Origin: Aquipseudomonas alcaligenes
Lineage (GTDB): Bacteria > Pseudomonadota > Gammaproteobacteria > Pseudomonadales > Pseudomonadaceae
NCBI RefSeq assembly: GCF_900156545.1
Contig: NZ_FTNW01000001.1
Location: forward strand, 744,001 to 808,000
Length of the DNA stretch: 64,000 bases
Direction of reading: 5' to 3'
Each line of letters starts with the position of its first letter. The first letter of the stretch is position 1. The translations under genes were made by a program, and so were the position numbers. Under the pieces are notes generated by a model. It saw only the letters and a list, made by a program, of their open reading frames with translations, was not told where the DNA came from and searched no databases. Of this stretch, positions 42,991-52,713 are shown piece by piece.

Positions 42991-45900
42991 TCACGCCGGC
43001 ACCCCTGAAGCGCTACGGCCGAGCAATCGCCGCGACAACCGATCGAAGGCCAGATAGATCACCGGCGTGGTGAACAGCGTCAGCACCTGGCTCAGCAGCA
43101 GGCCGCCGACCATCACCAGGCCCAGCGGCTGGCGCAGCTCGGCGCCGGAGCCCGAGGCCAGCATCAGCGGAATGGCGCCAAACAGCGCGGCCAGGGTGGT
43201 CATCAGAATCGGCCTAAAGCGCAGCAGCGCGGCCTGGTAGATGGCCGCCTCGGGTGCCATGCCCTGGTGGCGCTCGGCCTCCAGGGCGAAGTCGATCATC
43301 ATGATCGCGTTCTTCTTGACGATGCCGATCAGCAGGATGATGCCGATGATGGCGATCAGGCCCAGGTCGTTGCCGGTCAGCAGCAGCGCCAGCAGCGCGC
43401 CGACGCCAGCCGAGGGCAGTGTCGAGAGGATGGTGATCGGGTGGATATAGCTCTCGTAGAGCACACCGAGCACGATGTACATGGTGATGATGGCAGCCAG
43501 GATCAGCAGCAGCGTGCTCGACAGCGAGGCGCGGAACGCTTCGGCCGCACCCTGGAACTGGGTCTGGATGCCCGCCGGAAGGCCGATGCCCTGCTTGACC
43601 TGCTCGATCACCGCCACCGCCTCCCCCAGCGACACGCCCGGCGCCAGGTTGAACGACACGGTGACCGCCGGGAACTGGCCGATGTGGTTGACCAGCAGGC
43701 TGGCCGGCCGCTCCTCGATGCGCGCCAGCGAGGCCAGCGGCACCTGCGCGCCACTGGCGGTGGCGACATGGATGCGTTGCAGCGCCTGCGGCCCCAGCTC
43801 GCCGGCGCTGGCGCTCTCGAGCACCACGCGGTACTGGCTGGACTGGGTGAAGATGGTGGAAATCTGCCGCTGGCCGAAGGCGTCGTAAAGGGCATCGTCG
43901 ATGCTGCCGACGCTCACGCCCAGGCGCGAGGCGGCGTCACGGTCGATGTTGAGGAACACCTGCAGGCCGCGGTTCTGCAGGTCGCTGGCCACATCGCGCA
44001 GCTCCGCCTGCTGGTTCAGCGCGGTGATCAGCCTGGGCGTCCACTCCTCCAGCAGCGCGCCGTCCGGCGACTCCAGGCTGAACTGGAACTGGGTACGACT
44101 GACCCGGTCCTCGATGGTCAGGTCCTGCACCGGCTGCAGATACAGGGCGATGCCCGGCACCTTGGCCAGCTCGGGGCGCAGGCGCTCGATCACCTCGCTG
44201 GCGGTCACGTCGCGCTCGCGGTGTGGCTTGAGGTTGATCAGCAGGCGCCCGCTGTTGAGGGTCGGGTTGTCGCCGTCCACACCGATGTAGGAGGACAGGC
44301 TGGAAACGTCCGGGTCGCGCAGGATGACCTCGGCCAGGCGCTGCTGGCGCTCGCTCATGGCCTTGAACGAGATCGACTGCGGCGCCTCGGAAATGCCCTG
44401 GATCACCCCGGTGTCCTGCACCGGGAAGAAGCCCTTGGGCACGGCCAGGTACAGCACCACGGTAAGCGCCAGGGTGCCGATGGCCACCAGCAGGGTCAGG
44501 CCCTGATGGCGCAGGGTCCAGGTCAGGCCCACGGCGTAGCGCGCGATCAGGCCGTCGATAAAGGCGCCAGCGGACCTGTAGAAGCGCCCCTGTTCGTCCT
44601 CTTTCTCGGCCTTGAGCAGGCGCGCGCACATCATCGGCGTGAGGGTCAGCGACACCACCAGGGAAATCAGAATGGCCACCGCCAGGGTGATGGCGAACTC
44701 GCGGAACAGTCTGCCTACCACATCGGCCATGAACAGCAGCGGAATCAGCACGGCGATCAGCGAGAAGGTCAGCGATATCAGGGTGAAGCCGATCTGCTTG
44801 GCCCCCTTGAGCGCGGCGTTGAACGGTGTCTCGCCCTCCTCCAGATGGCGCGCGATGTTCTCCAGCATGACGATGGCATCGTCCACCACGAAGCCGGTGG
44901 CGATGGTCAGCGCCATCAGCGTCAGGTTGTTGATGGAGAAACCGGCCAGGTACATCACGCCGAACGTGCCGATCAGCGACAGCGGCACGGCGATGGACGG
45001 GATGATGGTGGCGGAGACCTTGCGCAGGAACAGGAAGGTCACCAGCACCACCAGGGCGATGGCCAGCACCAGCTCGAACTGCACATCCTTGACCGCCGCG
45101 CGGATGGTCTGGGTGCGGTCGGTGAGCACCTGCACCTCGATGCTCGCCGGCAGGCCCGCAGTGATCTGCGGCAGCAGCTTCTGGATACGGTCGACCACCT
45201 CGATGACATTGGCGCCGGGCTGGCGCTGGATGCTCAGCAGCACCGTCTCGTTGCGGTCGGCCCAGGCCGCCAGGCGCTCGTTCTCGGCGCCGTCGACGAT
45301 GCTGGCCACGTCACGCAGGCGCAGCGCCGCGCCGTTCTCGTACTTGAGGATCAGGTCCTGGTACTCGGCGGCCGACTTGAGCTGGTCGTTGGCATCCAGC
45401 TGCGAGACGCGGGTCGGGCCGTCGAAGTTGCCCTTGGGCTGATTGACGTTCTGCGCCGCGATCAGCTGGCGCACGTCAGCCAGGTTGAGGCCATGGCTGG
45501 CCAGCGCCTCGGGATCGACCTTGATGCGCACCGCCGGGCGCTGGCCACCGGCCAGGCTGACCAGGCCGACACCGCTGATCTGCGCGATCTTCTGCGCCAT
45601 GCGCGTGTCGATCAGGTCGTGCACCTGGGTCAGCGGCAGGGTGCTGGAACGGATCGCCAGCGTCAGCACCGGGGTGTCCGCGGGATTGACTTTGTTGTAC
45701 ACCGGCGGCGCCGGCAGATCGTTCGGCAGCAGGTTGCTGGCGGCGTTGATGGCGGCCTGCACTTCCTGCTCGGCGACATCCAGATTCACCTCCAGGCTGA
45801 AGCGCAGGGTGATCACCGAGGCACCGCCCGAGCTGGTCGAGGACATCTGCTTGAGCCCCGGCATCTGGCCGAACTGGCGCTCCAGCGGCGCGGTCACCGA

Positions 45901-46083
45901 GCTGGTCATCACCTGCGGGCTGGCGCCCGGATACAGGGTCAGCACGCGGATGGTCGGGTAATCCACCTCCGGCAGCGCGGAGACCGGCAGCAGACGGTAG
46001 GCGATCAGACCGGTGAGGAAGATCGCCACCATCAGCAGCGTGGTGGCGACCGGCCGCAGGATGAACAGGCGCGAGGCGTTCAT
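42991..46083 (-). CDS. muxB: RND multidrug efflux transporter, MuxB/MdtB-like
   Basis: A 1030-residue RND transporter. It opens [44 protein letters not shown], and carries [22 protein letters not shown] in TM4 with the proton-relay Asp pair. The C-terminal half contains [39 protein letters not shown] and [17 protein letters not shown]. It is a clear paralogue of the following MuxC, and two different RND subunits in one operon are the hallmark of MdtABC/MuxABC pumps. ATG overlaps the muxA stop by four bases. A repeat element separates it from muxC. Confidence 0.92.
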   Translation of the reverse strand: MNASRLFILRPVATTLLMVAIFLTGLIAYRLLPVSALPEVDYPTIRVLTLYPGASPQVMTSSVTAPLERQFGQMPGLKQMSSTSSGGASVITLRFSLEVNLDVAEQEVQAAINAASNLLPNDLPAPPVYNKVNPADTPVLTLAIRSSTLPLTQVHDLIDTRMAQKIAQISGVGLVSLAGGQRPAVRIKVDPEALASHGLNLADVRQLIAAQNVNQPKGNFDGPTRVSQLDANDQLKSAAEYQDLILKYENGAALRLRDVASIVDGAENERLAAWADRNETVLLSIQRQPGANVIEVVDRIQKLLPQITAGLPASIEVQVLTDRTQTIRAAVKDVQFELVLAIALVVLVTFLFLRKVSATIIPSIAVPLSLIGTFGVMYLAGFSINNLTLMALTIATGFVVDDAIVMLENIARHLEEGETPFNAALKGAKQIGFTLISLTFSLIAVLIPLLFMADVVGRLFREFAITLAVAILISLVVSLTLTPMMCARLLKAEKEDEQGRFYRSAGAFIDGLIARYAVGLTWTLRHQGLTLLVAIGTLALTVVLYLAVPKGFFPVQDTGVIQGISEAPQSISFKAMSERQQRLAEVILRDPDVSSLSSYIGVDGDNPTLNSGRLLINLKPHRERDVTASEVIERLRPELAKVPGIALYLQPVQDLTIEDRVSRTQFQFSLESPDGALLEEWTPRLITALNQQAELRDVASDLQNRGLQVFLNIDRDAASRLGVSVGSIDDALYDAFGQRQISTIFTQSSQYRVVLESASAGELGPQALQRIHVATASGAQVPLASLARIEERPASLLVNHIGQFPAVTVSFNLAPGVSLGEAVAVIEQVKQGIGLPAGIQTQFQGAAEAFRASLSSTLLLILAAIITMYIVLGVLYESYIHPITILSTLPSAGVGALLALLLTGNDLGLIAIIGIILLIGIVKKNAIMMIDFALEAERHQGMAPEAAIYQAALLRFRPILMTTLAALFGAIPLMLASGSGAELRQPLGLVMVGGLLLSQVLTLFTTPVIYLAFDRLSRRLLGRSASGVPA

Positions 46084-47282
46084 GCGCCCTGCTTCTGTGC
46101 TGCCTGGGCCTGCGGTTGCGCCAGGGCACCCGGCTCGTTGCCGATCACCTGCACCTGGCTGCCATCCTTGAGCTTGTCGATGCCTTCCAGCACCAGCCGC
46201 TCACCGACCTTGACGCCCTCCTCCACCAGGCTGGTGGCGCCGTCGCTGGCGGCGATGCGCACATCGCGGATCTGCACCTTGTCGCCCTCGCCGAGGACGA
46301 AGACGAAGGTGCCGCGCGCACCGAACTGCACCGCCGCCGAAGGGATCAGCGTGGCCTGCTGGCGCGTTTCCACGCGCAGGCGCACGTTGACGAACTGGTT
46401 GGGGAACAGCTGCTCGCCGGCATTGGCGAAACGCGCCTTGAGCTTGACGGTGCCGGTGGCCACGTCGATCTGGTTGTCCAGGCTGTGCAGCTCGCCTTCG
46501 GCCAGGCGCTGCTGCTCGCCCCGGTCCCAGGCCTCGACGCGCAGCTTCTGATTGTCACGCACCCGCGCCAGTACTGGCGGCAGGTCCTTCTCCGGCAGGG
46601 TGAAGTTGACGGCGATGGGCTCGACCTGGGTGATCACCACCAGCGGCGTGGTGTCGCTGCTGCGCACCAGGTTGCCGAGGTCCACCTGGCGCAGGCCGAG
46701 GCGACCGGAGATAGGCGCGCGGATGCGGGTGAAGTCGAGGTTCAGGCGCGCCTCGGCGACGGCGGCCTGGTTGCTCTTCACCGTGCCGCGGTACTGGCCG
46801 ACCAGCGCCTGCTGGGTATCCAGAGTCTGCTTGGCGATGCTGTCCTCGGCGTACAGCCCCTGGTAGCGCGCCAGGTCGATCTCGGCATTCTTCAGCTGCG
46901 CCTGGTTCTGCGCCAGGGTGCCCTCGGCCTGCTGCAACGCCACCTGATAGGGACGCGGGTCGATCTGCGCCAGCAGGTCGCCGGCCTTTACCAGTTGCCC
47001 CTCCTCGAAGAACACCTTGACCAGTTCGCCATCCACCCGCGAGCGCACATTGACCGTGTTCAGCGCGGTAACGGTGCCCAGGGCCTTGAGCTCGATATGA
47101 AAATCACCGCTACCTACCTCGGTCAGGCGCACCGGCACCGGGCCATCCCAGGGGCTGTTACCCTCTTTCTTCGTGGCCGGTTTGCCGGGCAGCAGCCACC
47201 ACAGCAGCAGCGCGCCGAGCAGCACGGCCAGGCCGATCAGCCAGCGACGGGAAATACGGGGGGTGGCACGGAAATCGGGCAT
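46080..47282 (-). CDS. muxA: RND efflux periplasmic adaptor (membrane fusion protein), MuxA/MdtA-like
   Basis: A 400-residue adaptor with an N-terminal membrane anchor ([20 protein letters not shown]). The lipoyl-type part reads [47 protein letters not shown], followed by a helical hairpin. The closing lipoyl half has [27 protein letters not shown], and a beta-barrel has [18 protein letters not shown]. It bridges the RND dimer to OpmB. First gene of the operon; its promoter should lie between it and the tpx terminator, where an inverted repeat is present. Confidence 0.92.
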   Translation of the reverse strand: MPDFRATPRISRRWLIGLAVLLGALLLWWLLPGKPATKKEGNSPWDGPVPVRLTEVGSGDFHIELKALGTVTALNTVNVRSRVDGELVKVFFEEGQLVKAGDLLAQIDPRPYQVALQQAEGTLAQNQAQLKNAEIDLARYQGLYAEDSIAKQTLDTQQALVGQYRGTVKSNQAAVAEARLNLDFTRIRAPISGRLGLRQVDLGNLVRSSDTTPLVVITQVEPIAVNFTLPEKDLPPVLARVRDNQKLRVEAWDRGEQQRLAEGELHSLDNQIDVATGTVKLKARFANAGEQLFPNQFVNVRLRVETRQQATLIPSAAVQFGARGTFVFVLGEGDKVQIRDVRIAASDGATSLVEEGVKVGERLVLEGIDKLKDGSQVQVIGNEPGALAQPQAQAAQKQGA

Positions 47283-47363
47283 AGCGCGGTATCACTTTCC
47301 TGGGGAGGATGAACGATAAGTACTCCCAGCAGCCAGGCAAAGGGTCTTTACCGCCTATTTACC

Positions 47364-47381
47364 CTTGTTTGACGTAACAAG
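47364..47381 (-). promoter_or_regulatory. Inverted repeat upstream of muxA, candidate operator
   Basis: CTTGTT-tgacgt-AACAAG is a perfect 6-bp inverted repeat with a 6-base spacer, 82 bases before the muxA start codon. Its position in the only intergenic space before the efflux operon makes it a candidate repressor or activator site. No regulator is encoded next to it. Confidence 0.35.
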
Positions 47382-47396
47382 ACGTTAGGAATTTAG

Positions 47397-47430
47397 AAAA
47401 AACAACGGCCTGCATAAGGCAGGCCGTTGT
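47397..47430 (-). terminator. Intrinsic terminator of tpx
   Basis: ACAACGGCCTGC (47402-47413) and GCAGGCCGTTGT (47419-47430) form a perfect 12-bp GC-rich stem with a 5-base loop. On the - strand it is followed by six T residues (47402-47397), a textbook rho-independent terminator 18 bases after the tpx stop. Confidence 0.9.
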
Positions 47431-47447
47431 CGATGGAGCACTCGCCC

Positions 47448-47948
47448 TTACTTCAGCACGGCGATGGCGGCCGCATAGTCCGGCTCATCGGCGATCTCGC
47501 CGACCAGCTCGCTGTGCAGCACCTTGCCCTGCTCGTCCAGCACCACCACGGCACGGGCAGCCACGCCCACCAGCGGGCCGCTGGCGATGGCCACGCCGTA
47601 GTCCTTGAGGAAGCTGGCGCCGCGCATGGTCGACAGGTTGACCACGTTGTCCAGGCCTTCGGCGCCGCAGAAGCGTGCCTGGGCGAACGGCAGGTCGGCG
47701 GAAATGCACAGCACCACGGTGTTCGGCAGAGCACTGGCCTCGGCATTGAACTTGCGCACGGAGGTGGCGCAGGTCGGGGTGTCGATGCTCGGGAAGATGT
47801 TCAGCACCTTGCGCTTGCCGGCCAGGCTGGCCAGGGTCACGTCGGACAGATCCTTGGCCACCAGGCTGAACGCCGGGGCCTGTTGACCGGCCTGCGGCAG
47901 CTGACCATCGACCTGAACCGGGTTGCCCTTGAGAGTTACTTGAGCCAT
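47448..47948 (-). CDS. tpx: Thiol peroxidase (atypical 2-Cys peroxiredoxin)
   Basis: A 166-residue Tpx. It reduces hydrogen peroxide and alkyl hydroperoxides using thioredoxin. The peroxidatic Cys60 is in [15 protein letters not shown] and the resolving Cys94 in [13 protein letters not shown], the spacing specific for Tpx. It opens [24 protein letters not shown], again typical. AAGGAAC lies before ATG 47948. It is a single-gene unit ending in the strong terminator described above. Confidence 0.96.
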   Translation of the reverse strand: MAQVTLKGNPVQVDGQLPQAGQQAPAFSLVAKDLSDVTLASLAGKRKVLNIFPSIDTPTCATSVRKFNAEASALPNTVVLCISADLPFAQARFCGAEGLDNVVNLSTMRGASFLKDYGVAIASGPLVGVAARAVVVLDEQGKVLHSELVGEIADEPDYAAAIAVLK

Positions 47949-48045
47949 TTGCGAGTTCCTTCAGTGTGTTGATGCCGGGTCACGGCACCCAGCGGTTGAA
48001 CGGCCGCTAGTGTGACCGGGCGGTGCTGCTCCGGCAACGCCGCCA

Positions 48046-48687
48046 TCAGGCCGAGGCTTGCCGGACCACCTGCGGGTTGGGATGGAAGAATACGTGTTCG
48101 CGGATCGGCCCTACCGCCACTTCGCCGATTTCCTCGTAGCCCTGGCGCTTGTAGAACTCCAGGTAATGCGGGTTGCCGGTGTCGAGTACGACGCCCTGCG
48201 AGCCGGCATCCTCGGCGCACCAGTCATGCAGAGCACCGAGCAGCTTTTCGCCGAGCTGCTGGCCCTGGAACTGCGGGTGCACGCCAATCAGCGGCAACAC
48301 GTGGTAGGGCCCCGGCGGCAGGCAGGCGAGCACCGCGTCGTGATATTCCAGGTAGCGCTTGGTGCAACGGAAGCCGGTGGTCATCAGCATGCGCAGGCGC
48401 CAGCCCCAGCTCTCGGTGATGTCCAGACGGCGGATCGGCGGCGCGATCAGGGCGATGCCGACCAGGCGCTCCTCGATCACCAGGCCGATGGCCGGCAGTT
48501 CCTCGGCGAAATGCTGCTGCACCAGTTCGCGCACGGTGGCTCGCACGCGCTGGTCGAAGCCGGGGCGCTCGCTCTCGAACAGGTAAGCGAAGGTCGGGTC
48601 GTGGCGGTAGGCGTGGTACAGCAGCGAGCGGGCCTCGCGGACGTAGCCATGGTCGAGCATGCGGACTTCGGCGTTACGGTGGGGCAT
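48046..48687 (-). CDS. GNAT family N-acetyltransferase
   Basis: A 213-residue acetyltransferase. The acetyl-CoA binding core is visible as LPLIGVHPQFQGQQLGEKLLGALHDWC (motif A, Q-x-x-G-x-G/L-like) followed by VVLDTGNPHYLEFYKRQGYEEIGEV (motif B). The substrate is unknown. ATG at 48687 is chosen because the further-upstream frame enters the promoter of xthA on the other strand; ATG at 48657 is an alternative. It is divergent from xthA with about 130 bases between. Confidence 0.8.
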   Translation of the reverse strand: MPHRNAEVRMLDHGYVREARSLLYHAYRHDPTFAYLFESERPGFDQRVRATVRELVQQHFAEELPAIGLVIEERLVGIALIAPPIRRLDITESWGWRLRMLMTTGFRCTKRYLEYHDAVLACLPPGPYHVLPLIGVHPQFQGQQLGEKLLGALHDWCAEDAGSQGVVLDTGNPHYLEFYKRQGYEEIGEVAVGPIREHVFFHPNPQVVRQASA

Positions 48688-48819
48688 CGGGCTGACCTCG
48701 GTTGTTATTGGTTTGGCGGGTCGAAGGCCAAGGTAGCACCGCAACCCACCCCCTGCCAGACGCTGGCCGTCGCCGGAGCGCTGGGCTAGCATCGCGGTTT
48801 TACCCGCCGGTGCCTCCCC

Positions 48820-49632
48820 ATGAAGATCGTTTCCTTCAATATCAACGGCCTGCGCGCCCGACCTCATCAGCTACAGGCGCTTATCGACAAGCACCAGCCG
48901 GATGTCATCGGCCTGCAGGAGACCAAGGTCGCCGACGAGCAGTTCCCCGAGGAAGACATCCGCCAACTCGGCTACCACGTGCACTACCATGGGCAAAAAG
49001 GCCACTACGGCGTCGCCCTGCTCTCCCGCGAAGCACCGCTAGAGCTGCACAAGGGTTTCCCCGGCGACGCCGAAGACGCCCAGCGCCGCTTCATCTACGG
49101 CACCTTCGCCGATAAGCAAGGCAACCCGGTGACGGTGATGAACGGCTACTTCCCCCAGGGCGAGAGCCGCGACCACCCCACCAAATTCCCCGGCAAGCAG
49201 CGGTTCTACGCCGACCTGCAACAACTGCTGGTTGAGCGCTTCGACCCGGCCCAGGCGCTGGTGGTCATGGGCGATATCAACATCAGCCCGGAAGACTGCG
49301 ACATCGGCATCGGCGAGCCCAACCGCCTGCGCTGGCTGAAGACCGGCAAGTGCAGCTTCCTGCCCGAGGAGCGCGAGTGGCTGGCGACTCTGAAGAACTG
49401 GGGCCTGGTCGACAGCTTCCGCCACCTCAACCCGACCGTGAACGACCGCTTCAGCTGGTTCGACTACCGCAGCCGCGGCTTCGAGGACGAGCCCAAGCGC
49501 GGTCTGCGCATCGACGTGATCCTCGCCACCGCCGCCCTGCAGGCGCGGTTCAAGGACGCCGGCATCGACTACGAGCTGCGCGCCATGGAAAAACCGTCCG
49601 ACCACGCACCGATCTGGCTGGAGCTGAGCTAA
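48820..49632 (+). CDS. xthA: Exodeoxyribonuclease III
   Basis: A 270-residue AP endonuclease / 3'-5' exonuclease for base-excision repair. Catalytic residues are in place: [18 protein letters not shown] (Glu34), [11 protein letters not shown] (Asp/Asn), and [10 protein letters not shown] (terminal catalytic His). [12 protein letters not shown] matches the XthA-type DNA-binding loop. Length and the full motif set match XthA. A terminator follows at 49659. Confidence 0.96.
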   Translation: MKIVSFNINGLRARPHQLQALIDKHQPDVIGLQETKVADEQFPEEDIRQLGYHVHYHGQKGHYGVALLSREAPLELHKGFPGDAEDAQRRFIYGTFADKQGNPVTVMNGYFPQGESRDHPTKFPGKQRFYADLQQLLVERFDPAQALVVMGDINISPEDCDIGIGEPNRLRWLKTGKCSFLPEEREWLATLKNWGLVDSFRHLNPTVNDRFSWFDYRSRGFEDEPKRGLRIDVILATAALQARFKDAGIDYELRAMEKPSDHAPIWLELS

Positions 49633-49658
49633 GCCCGGCATCCTGAGCTTCACCACCT

Positions 49659-49690
49659 AAAACAAGCCAGCACAAGCGCTGGCTTGTTTA
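49659..49690 (+). terminator. Intrinsic terminator after xthA
   Basis: AAACAAGCCAGC (49660-49671) pairs perfectly with GCTGGCTTGTTT (49678-49689) over a 6-base loop; the stem ends in a T-rich stretch. It is 27 bases past the xthA stop. Confidence 0.8.
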
Positions 49691-49718
49691 CGCCCAGGGC
49701 CCATGCCAGAGCGGCGCG

Positions 49719-49740
49719 CTGTAACCTGACTGCAACTTTA
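49719..49740 (+). promoter_or_regulatory. Candidate Pho box
   Basis: CTGTAAC-ctga-CTGCAAC-ttta forms two 7-base direct repeats with 11-base periodicity, the arrangement bound by PhoB (consensus CTGTCAT with 4-base spacers; each half matches 5 of 7). It lies 52 bases before the start of a gene for a phosphate-binding-type protein, supporting phosphate-starvation control. Confidence 0.55.
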
Positions 49741-49791
49741 TCGACTTATTCTGCGCGGCACTTTCCCCCCCTAGAAGAAGGTCTGCGCCGC

Positions 49792-51156
49792 ATGTCACGC
49801 GTACTGCCAGTCAGTGATCGGCAATCCTGCAACCATGCCTACATCTGGTTGATCCTCGGTTTCATCTGCTACGCCCTGCCCTGGTCGGTGTTCGCTGCCG
49901 AAGCCACCACCCTGTTGCGCATCCAGGGCTCCAATACCATCGGCGCCAAGCTCGGCCCGGCACTGGTCAGTGGCCTGTTCGAAAGCCAGGGCATGAGCAA
50001 TGTGCGCATTGCCAAAGGCGCGGAAAACGAGCAGAGCGTGCTGGCCGAGGACAAGCTGGGGCGCACCCTGCAGGTCAACGTCGCGGCCCACGGCTCCGGC
50101 ACCGGTTTCGTCGCCCTGCAGGACGGCAGCGCCGAGCTGGCCGCCTCCTCGCGGCCGATCAAGGATGCCGAGGCCGCAACGCTGCAAGCGCTGGGCGATA
50201 TGCGCGGCAGCGCGGCCGAACAGGTGATTGCCATCGACGGCCTGGCCATCATCGTGCACCCACAGAACCCGGTGCAGGCGCTGACCACCGAGCAGCTGGC
50301 CGCCGTGTTCGCCGGCGAGATCAAGGACTGGTCGGCCCTCGGCGGCACGCCTGGGACAATCAACCTGTATGCCCGCGACGACAAGTCGGGCACCTTCGAC
50401 ACCTTCAAGGAACTGGTGCTGGCCAGCCAGGGCAAGAGCCTGGACGGCGCCGCCAAGCGCTTCGAGTCCAGCGACCAGCTGTCCGACAGCGTCAGCCAGG
50501 ACCCGGGCGGCATCGGCTTCATCGGCCTGCCCTATGTGCGCCAGAGCAAGCCGCTGGCGATTGCCGACGGTGATTCGCAGCCGATGCTGCCCAGCACCAC
50601 GCTGATCGCCACCGAAGACTATCCGCTGTCGCGTCGCCTGTTCCTCTACAACCCACCGGGCACCACCAACGAGTGGGTGCAGGCACTGGTGCAGTTCGCC
50701 CACAGCCCGGCGGGCCAGGCCATCGTGGCCAAGACCGGCTTCATCCCGCAGACCGTGCAGGCGGTGAAGGTCGAGCCCAGCGCGCAGATGCCGGAGCACT
50801 ATCGCCGGCTGGCCAGCGAGGCGCAGCGCCTGTCGGTGAACTTCCGCTTCCAGGAAGGCAGCGCCGAGCTGGACAACAAGGCCCAGCGCGACCTGGCGCG
50901 GGTGCTGGACTACCTCAAGGCCAACGACAAGCTGCGGCAGAAGGCCGTGCTGGTCGGCTTCGGCGACCCGAAGAACGATCCGGCGCGCGCTGCCCTGCTG
51001 TCCAAGCTGCGCGCAATGGCCGTGCGTCGTGATCTGGTCAAAGGCGGCGTGATCTTCCGCGACATCACCGGCCTGGGCGAACAGATGCCGGTGGCAGCCA
51101 ACGATGCGGACGAGGGTCGGGTGAAAAACCGCCGCGTCGAGGTCTGGGTGTACTAA
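49792..51156 (+). CDS. PstS-like phosphate-binding protein fused to an OmpA-type domain
   Basis: A 454-residue exported protein. A signal segment (YIWLILGFICYALPWSVFAAEA) is followed by a PstS-type binding domain, ~35-320: LLRIQGSNTIGAKLGPALV, AAHGSGTGFVALQDGSAELAASSRPI, LAIIVHPQNPVQALTTEQLAAVFAGEIKDWSAL, YARDDKSGTFDTFKELVL. The C-terminal ~115 residues are OmpA-like (VNFRFQEGSAELDNKAQRDLARVLDYL, then EGRVKNRRVEVWVY) and may bind peptidoglycan, keeping the sensor or binder at the wall. Start at 49792 has AAGAAGG upstream. A Pho box precedes it. Role in phosphate capture is inferred. Confidence 0.85.
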   Translation: MSRVLPVSDRQSCNHAYIWLILGFICYALPWSVFAAEATTLLRIQGSNTIGAKLGPALVSGLFESQGMSNVRIAKGAENEQSVLAEDKLGRTLQVNVAAHGSGTGFVALQDGSAELAASSRPIKDAEAATLQALGDMRGSAAEQVIAIDGLAIIVHPQNPVQALTTEQLAAVFAGEIKDWSALGGTPGTINLYARDDKSGTFDTFKELVLASQGKSLDGAAKRFESSDQLSDSVSQDPGGIGFIGLPYVRQSKPLAIADGDSQPMLPSTTLIATEDYPLSRRLFLYNPPGTTNEWVQALVQFAHSPAGQAIVAKTGFIPQTVQAVKVEPSAQMPEHYRRLASEAQRLSVNFRFQEGSAELDNKAQRDLARVLDYLKANDKLRQKAVLVGFGDPKNDPARAALLSKLRAMAVRRDLVKGGVIFRDITGLGEQMPVAANDADEGRVKNRRVEVWVY

Positions 51157-51161
51157 CAGCG

Positions 51162-51268
51162 CCCTCTCCCCCTGGGAGAGGGATGGGGCGGCCCGCGTAG
51201 GGTGAGGGACTAAGCCCTCACTCATCGCAACACCCTCACCCCTGGCCCCTCTCCCAAAGGTAGAGGGG
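51162..51268. repeat. Nested palindromic intergenic repeat, copy 2 (inverted orientation)
   Basis: It begins CCCTCTCCCCCTGGGAGAGGG and ends CTCTCCCAAAGGTAGAGG. The asymmetric inner tract GGGGCGGCCCGCGTAGGGTGAGGG is the reverse complement of that in copies 1 and 6, so this copy is inserted the other way round. Confidence 0.8.
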
Positions 51269-51300
51269 AACAGACCTGCGTTTGCCGAACCCGGCAGCCG

Positions 51301-51420
51301 GCTGTAGCCTTGTTCGTGGACGAGCGTAAAGCGCTCGCCAGTGACGCCGGGCCCCTCTGGCGGCGCCCCCAACGCCGCGATGTCGGAGTCACTGTCTGAC
51401 CGACAGCGACGGAGGGGCTC
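51301..51420 (+). promoter_or_regulatory. Structured leader before the TerC-family gene
   Basis: Several stems can form in sequence: CGAGCG/CGCTCG (51321-51337), CGGCG/CGCCG within GGCGGCGCCCCCAACGCCGCG, and CTGTC/GACAG near 51390-51405, ending in GGAGGGG before the ATG. TerC/Alx genes are often under Mn or pH riboswitch control (yybP-ykoY), but I do not see the GGGGAGUAG core, so this is only a structured leader. Confidence 0.35.
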
Positions 51421-52410
51421 ATGGAACCGCTACTCGTCTTTCTCACCACCCCCGTACTCGGCACTGCCACCTGGCTGTGGCTGAGCTTCCTGGGCATCGT
51501 CATCGCCCTGCTGGTGCTGGACCTCGGCATCCTGCACCGCGACCAGCACGAGATCGAGATGCGCGAGAGTCTGCTGCTGTACAGCGGCTACTTCAGCGTC
51601 GGCGTGCTGTTCGGCCTGTGGATCTGGCATGAGCTGGGCGTGCACAAGGCGCTGGAGTTCTACACCGGTTTCCTGGTCGAGCAGTCGCTGTCGATGGACA
51701 ACGTGTTCGTCATGGCGATGATCTTCGGCTTCTTCGGCATCCCCCGGCGCTACCAGCACCGGGTGCTGTTCTGGGGCATTCTCGGGGTGATCGTGCTGCG
51801 CGCCATCATGATCGGCCTGGGCACGGCGCTGGTGCAGGAGTTCGAGTGGCTGCTCTATGTGTTCGGCGCCTTCCTGCTGCTCAGCGGGGTGAAGATGCTG
51901 TTCAGCCGCGAGGAGCACCACCCGGACCTGGCGCAGAATCCGCTGCTGCGTTTTCTGCGCCGGCATATGCGGGTGACCGAGGAGCTGCACGATGGCCACT
52001 TCTTCGTGCGCAAGCGACCGGAAGGCGCCACCCACCACCTGCTCTACGCCACGCCGCTGTTTCTCGCCCTGGTGCTGATCGAGCTGGCCGACCTGGTGTT
52101 CGCCGTGGACAGCGTGCCGGCAGTCTTCGCCATCACCCAGGACCCGTTCATCGTCTACACCTCGAATATCTTCGCCATCCTCGGCCTGCGCTCGCTGTAC
52201 TTCGCCCTGGCGGCGTTGATGCACCGCTTCGTCTATCTCAAGTACGCACTGGCGCTGGTGCTGATCTTCATCGGCGGCAAGATCTTCCTGCACGGCTTCA
52301 TCGGCAAGATTCCCGCCCTGCTCTCGCTCGGTGTTACCTTCGGCCTGCTGGCCGGCGGCGTGCTGCTGTCGCTGCTGAAAACCCGCAATCGCCCGGAGCA
52401 GGAGTCCTGA
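51421..52410 (+). CDS. TerC/Alx-family integral membrane protein
   Basis: A 329-residue protein with about nine hydrophobic segments. Diagnostic blocks are LLVLDLGILHRDQHEIEMRESLLLYSGYF, FYTGFLVEQSLSMDNVFVMAMIFGFFGIPRRYQHRVLFWGILG and LIELADLVFAVDSVPAVFAITQDPFIVYTSNIFAILGLRSLYFAL, with paired acidic residues (SMDN and FAVDSVPA) in the membrane. The family is linked to Mn export and redox stress (Alx) or tellurite resistance (TerC). GGAGGGG precedes the ATG. It is coupled by a one-base overlap (TGATG) to a 48-residue gene. Confidence 0.9.
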   Translation: MEPLLVFLTTPVLGTATWLWLSFLGIVIALLVLDLGILHRDQHEIEMRESLLLYSGYFSVGVLFGLWIWHELGVHKALEFYTGFLVEQSLSMDNVFVMAMIFGFFGIPRRYQHRVLFWGILGVIVLRAIMIGLGTALVQEFEWLLYVFGAFLLLSGVKMLFSREEHHPDLAQNPLLRFLRRHMRVTEELHDGHFFVRKRPEGATHHLLYATPLFLALVLIELADLVFAVDSVPAVFAITQDPFIVYTSNIFAILGLRSLYFALAALMHRFVYLKYALALVLIFIGGKIFLHGFIGKIPALLSLGVTFGLLAGGVLLSLLKTRNRPEQES

Positions 52411-52556
52411 TGGACGTACGGATCGACAGGCTGGAGCGCCAGGGCCAAGTGCTCTGGCGGGTGCAGATGGGTCGGCGCAGCCTGATCTTTCACGAGGAGC
52501 TGGCCGCGCGCACCTTCGCCGCCCAGCTGCATCTGCGCCTGAGCTGGCTGAACTAG
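52410..52556 (+). CDS. Small 48-residue protein coupled to the TerC-family gene
   Basis: ATG at 52410 shares its A with the TGA of the TerC gene. The 48 codons encode a basic amphipathic protein (DVRIDRLERQGQVLWRVQM, then RSLIFHEELAARTFAAQLHL) ending SWLN. The codon bias is strongly Pseudomonas-like at third positions. GGAG within the TerC end serves as ribosome binding site. It may be a small accessory protein; no family recognised. Confidence 0.6.
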   Translation: MDVRIDRLERQGQVLWRVQMGRRSLIFHEELAARTFAAQLHLRLSWLN

Positions 52557-52602
52557 AAGGAACTGGCCGAGGACGGCAAGGAAGGCTGAGCACGACTCGA
52601 CC

Positions 52603-52661
52603 GTAGCCCGGATGCAATCCGGGAAGCAGGCGACTCCGCTCCCGGATTGCATCCGGGCTAC
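52603..52661. repeat. REP-like palindromic element, copy 2
   Basis: GTAGCCCGGATGCAATCCGG at the left is mirrored by CCGGATTGCATCCGGGCTAC at the right; nearly the same as the element at 7362-7420 including the central AGCAGGCGACTC. It lies between convergent genes, directly before the shared terminator. Confidence 0.8.
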
Positions 52662-52668
52662 AGAAACG

Positions 52669-52694
52669 ACAAGGCCCGCTTTCGCGGGCCTTGT
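52669..52694. terminator. Bidirectional terminator between TerC block and acyl-CoA dehydrogenase
   Basis: ACAAGGCCCGC (52669-52679) and GCGGGCCTTGT (52684-52694) form a perfect 11-bp stem with a TTTC loop, placed between two convergent transcription units. T tracts on either side are short. Confidence 0.75.
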
Positions 52695-52713
52695 GTATTG
52701 CAGCGACTACCGG

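Noticed and set aside
43267-46551. 1094-codon + strand frame opposite muxB
   Set aside because: Composition is His/Gln/Arg-rich and repetitive, typical of the antisense of a GC-rich membrane protein gene. muxB on the other strand has full RND motifs.
51301-51420. yybP-ykoY manganese riboswitch before the TerC gene
   Set aside because: The leader is structured, but I could not find the conserved GGGGAGUAG core, so I report only a structured leader.
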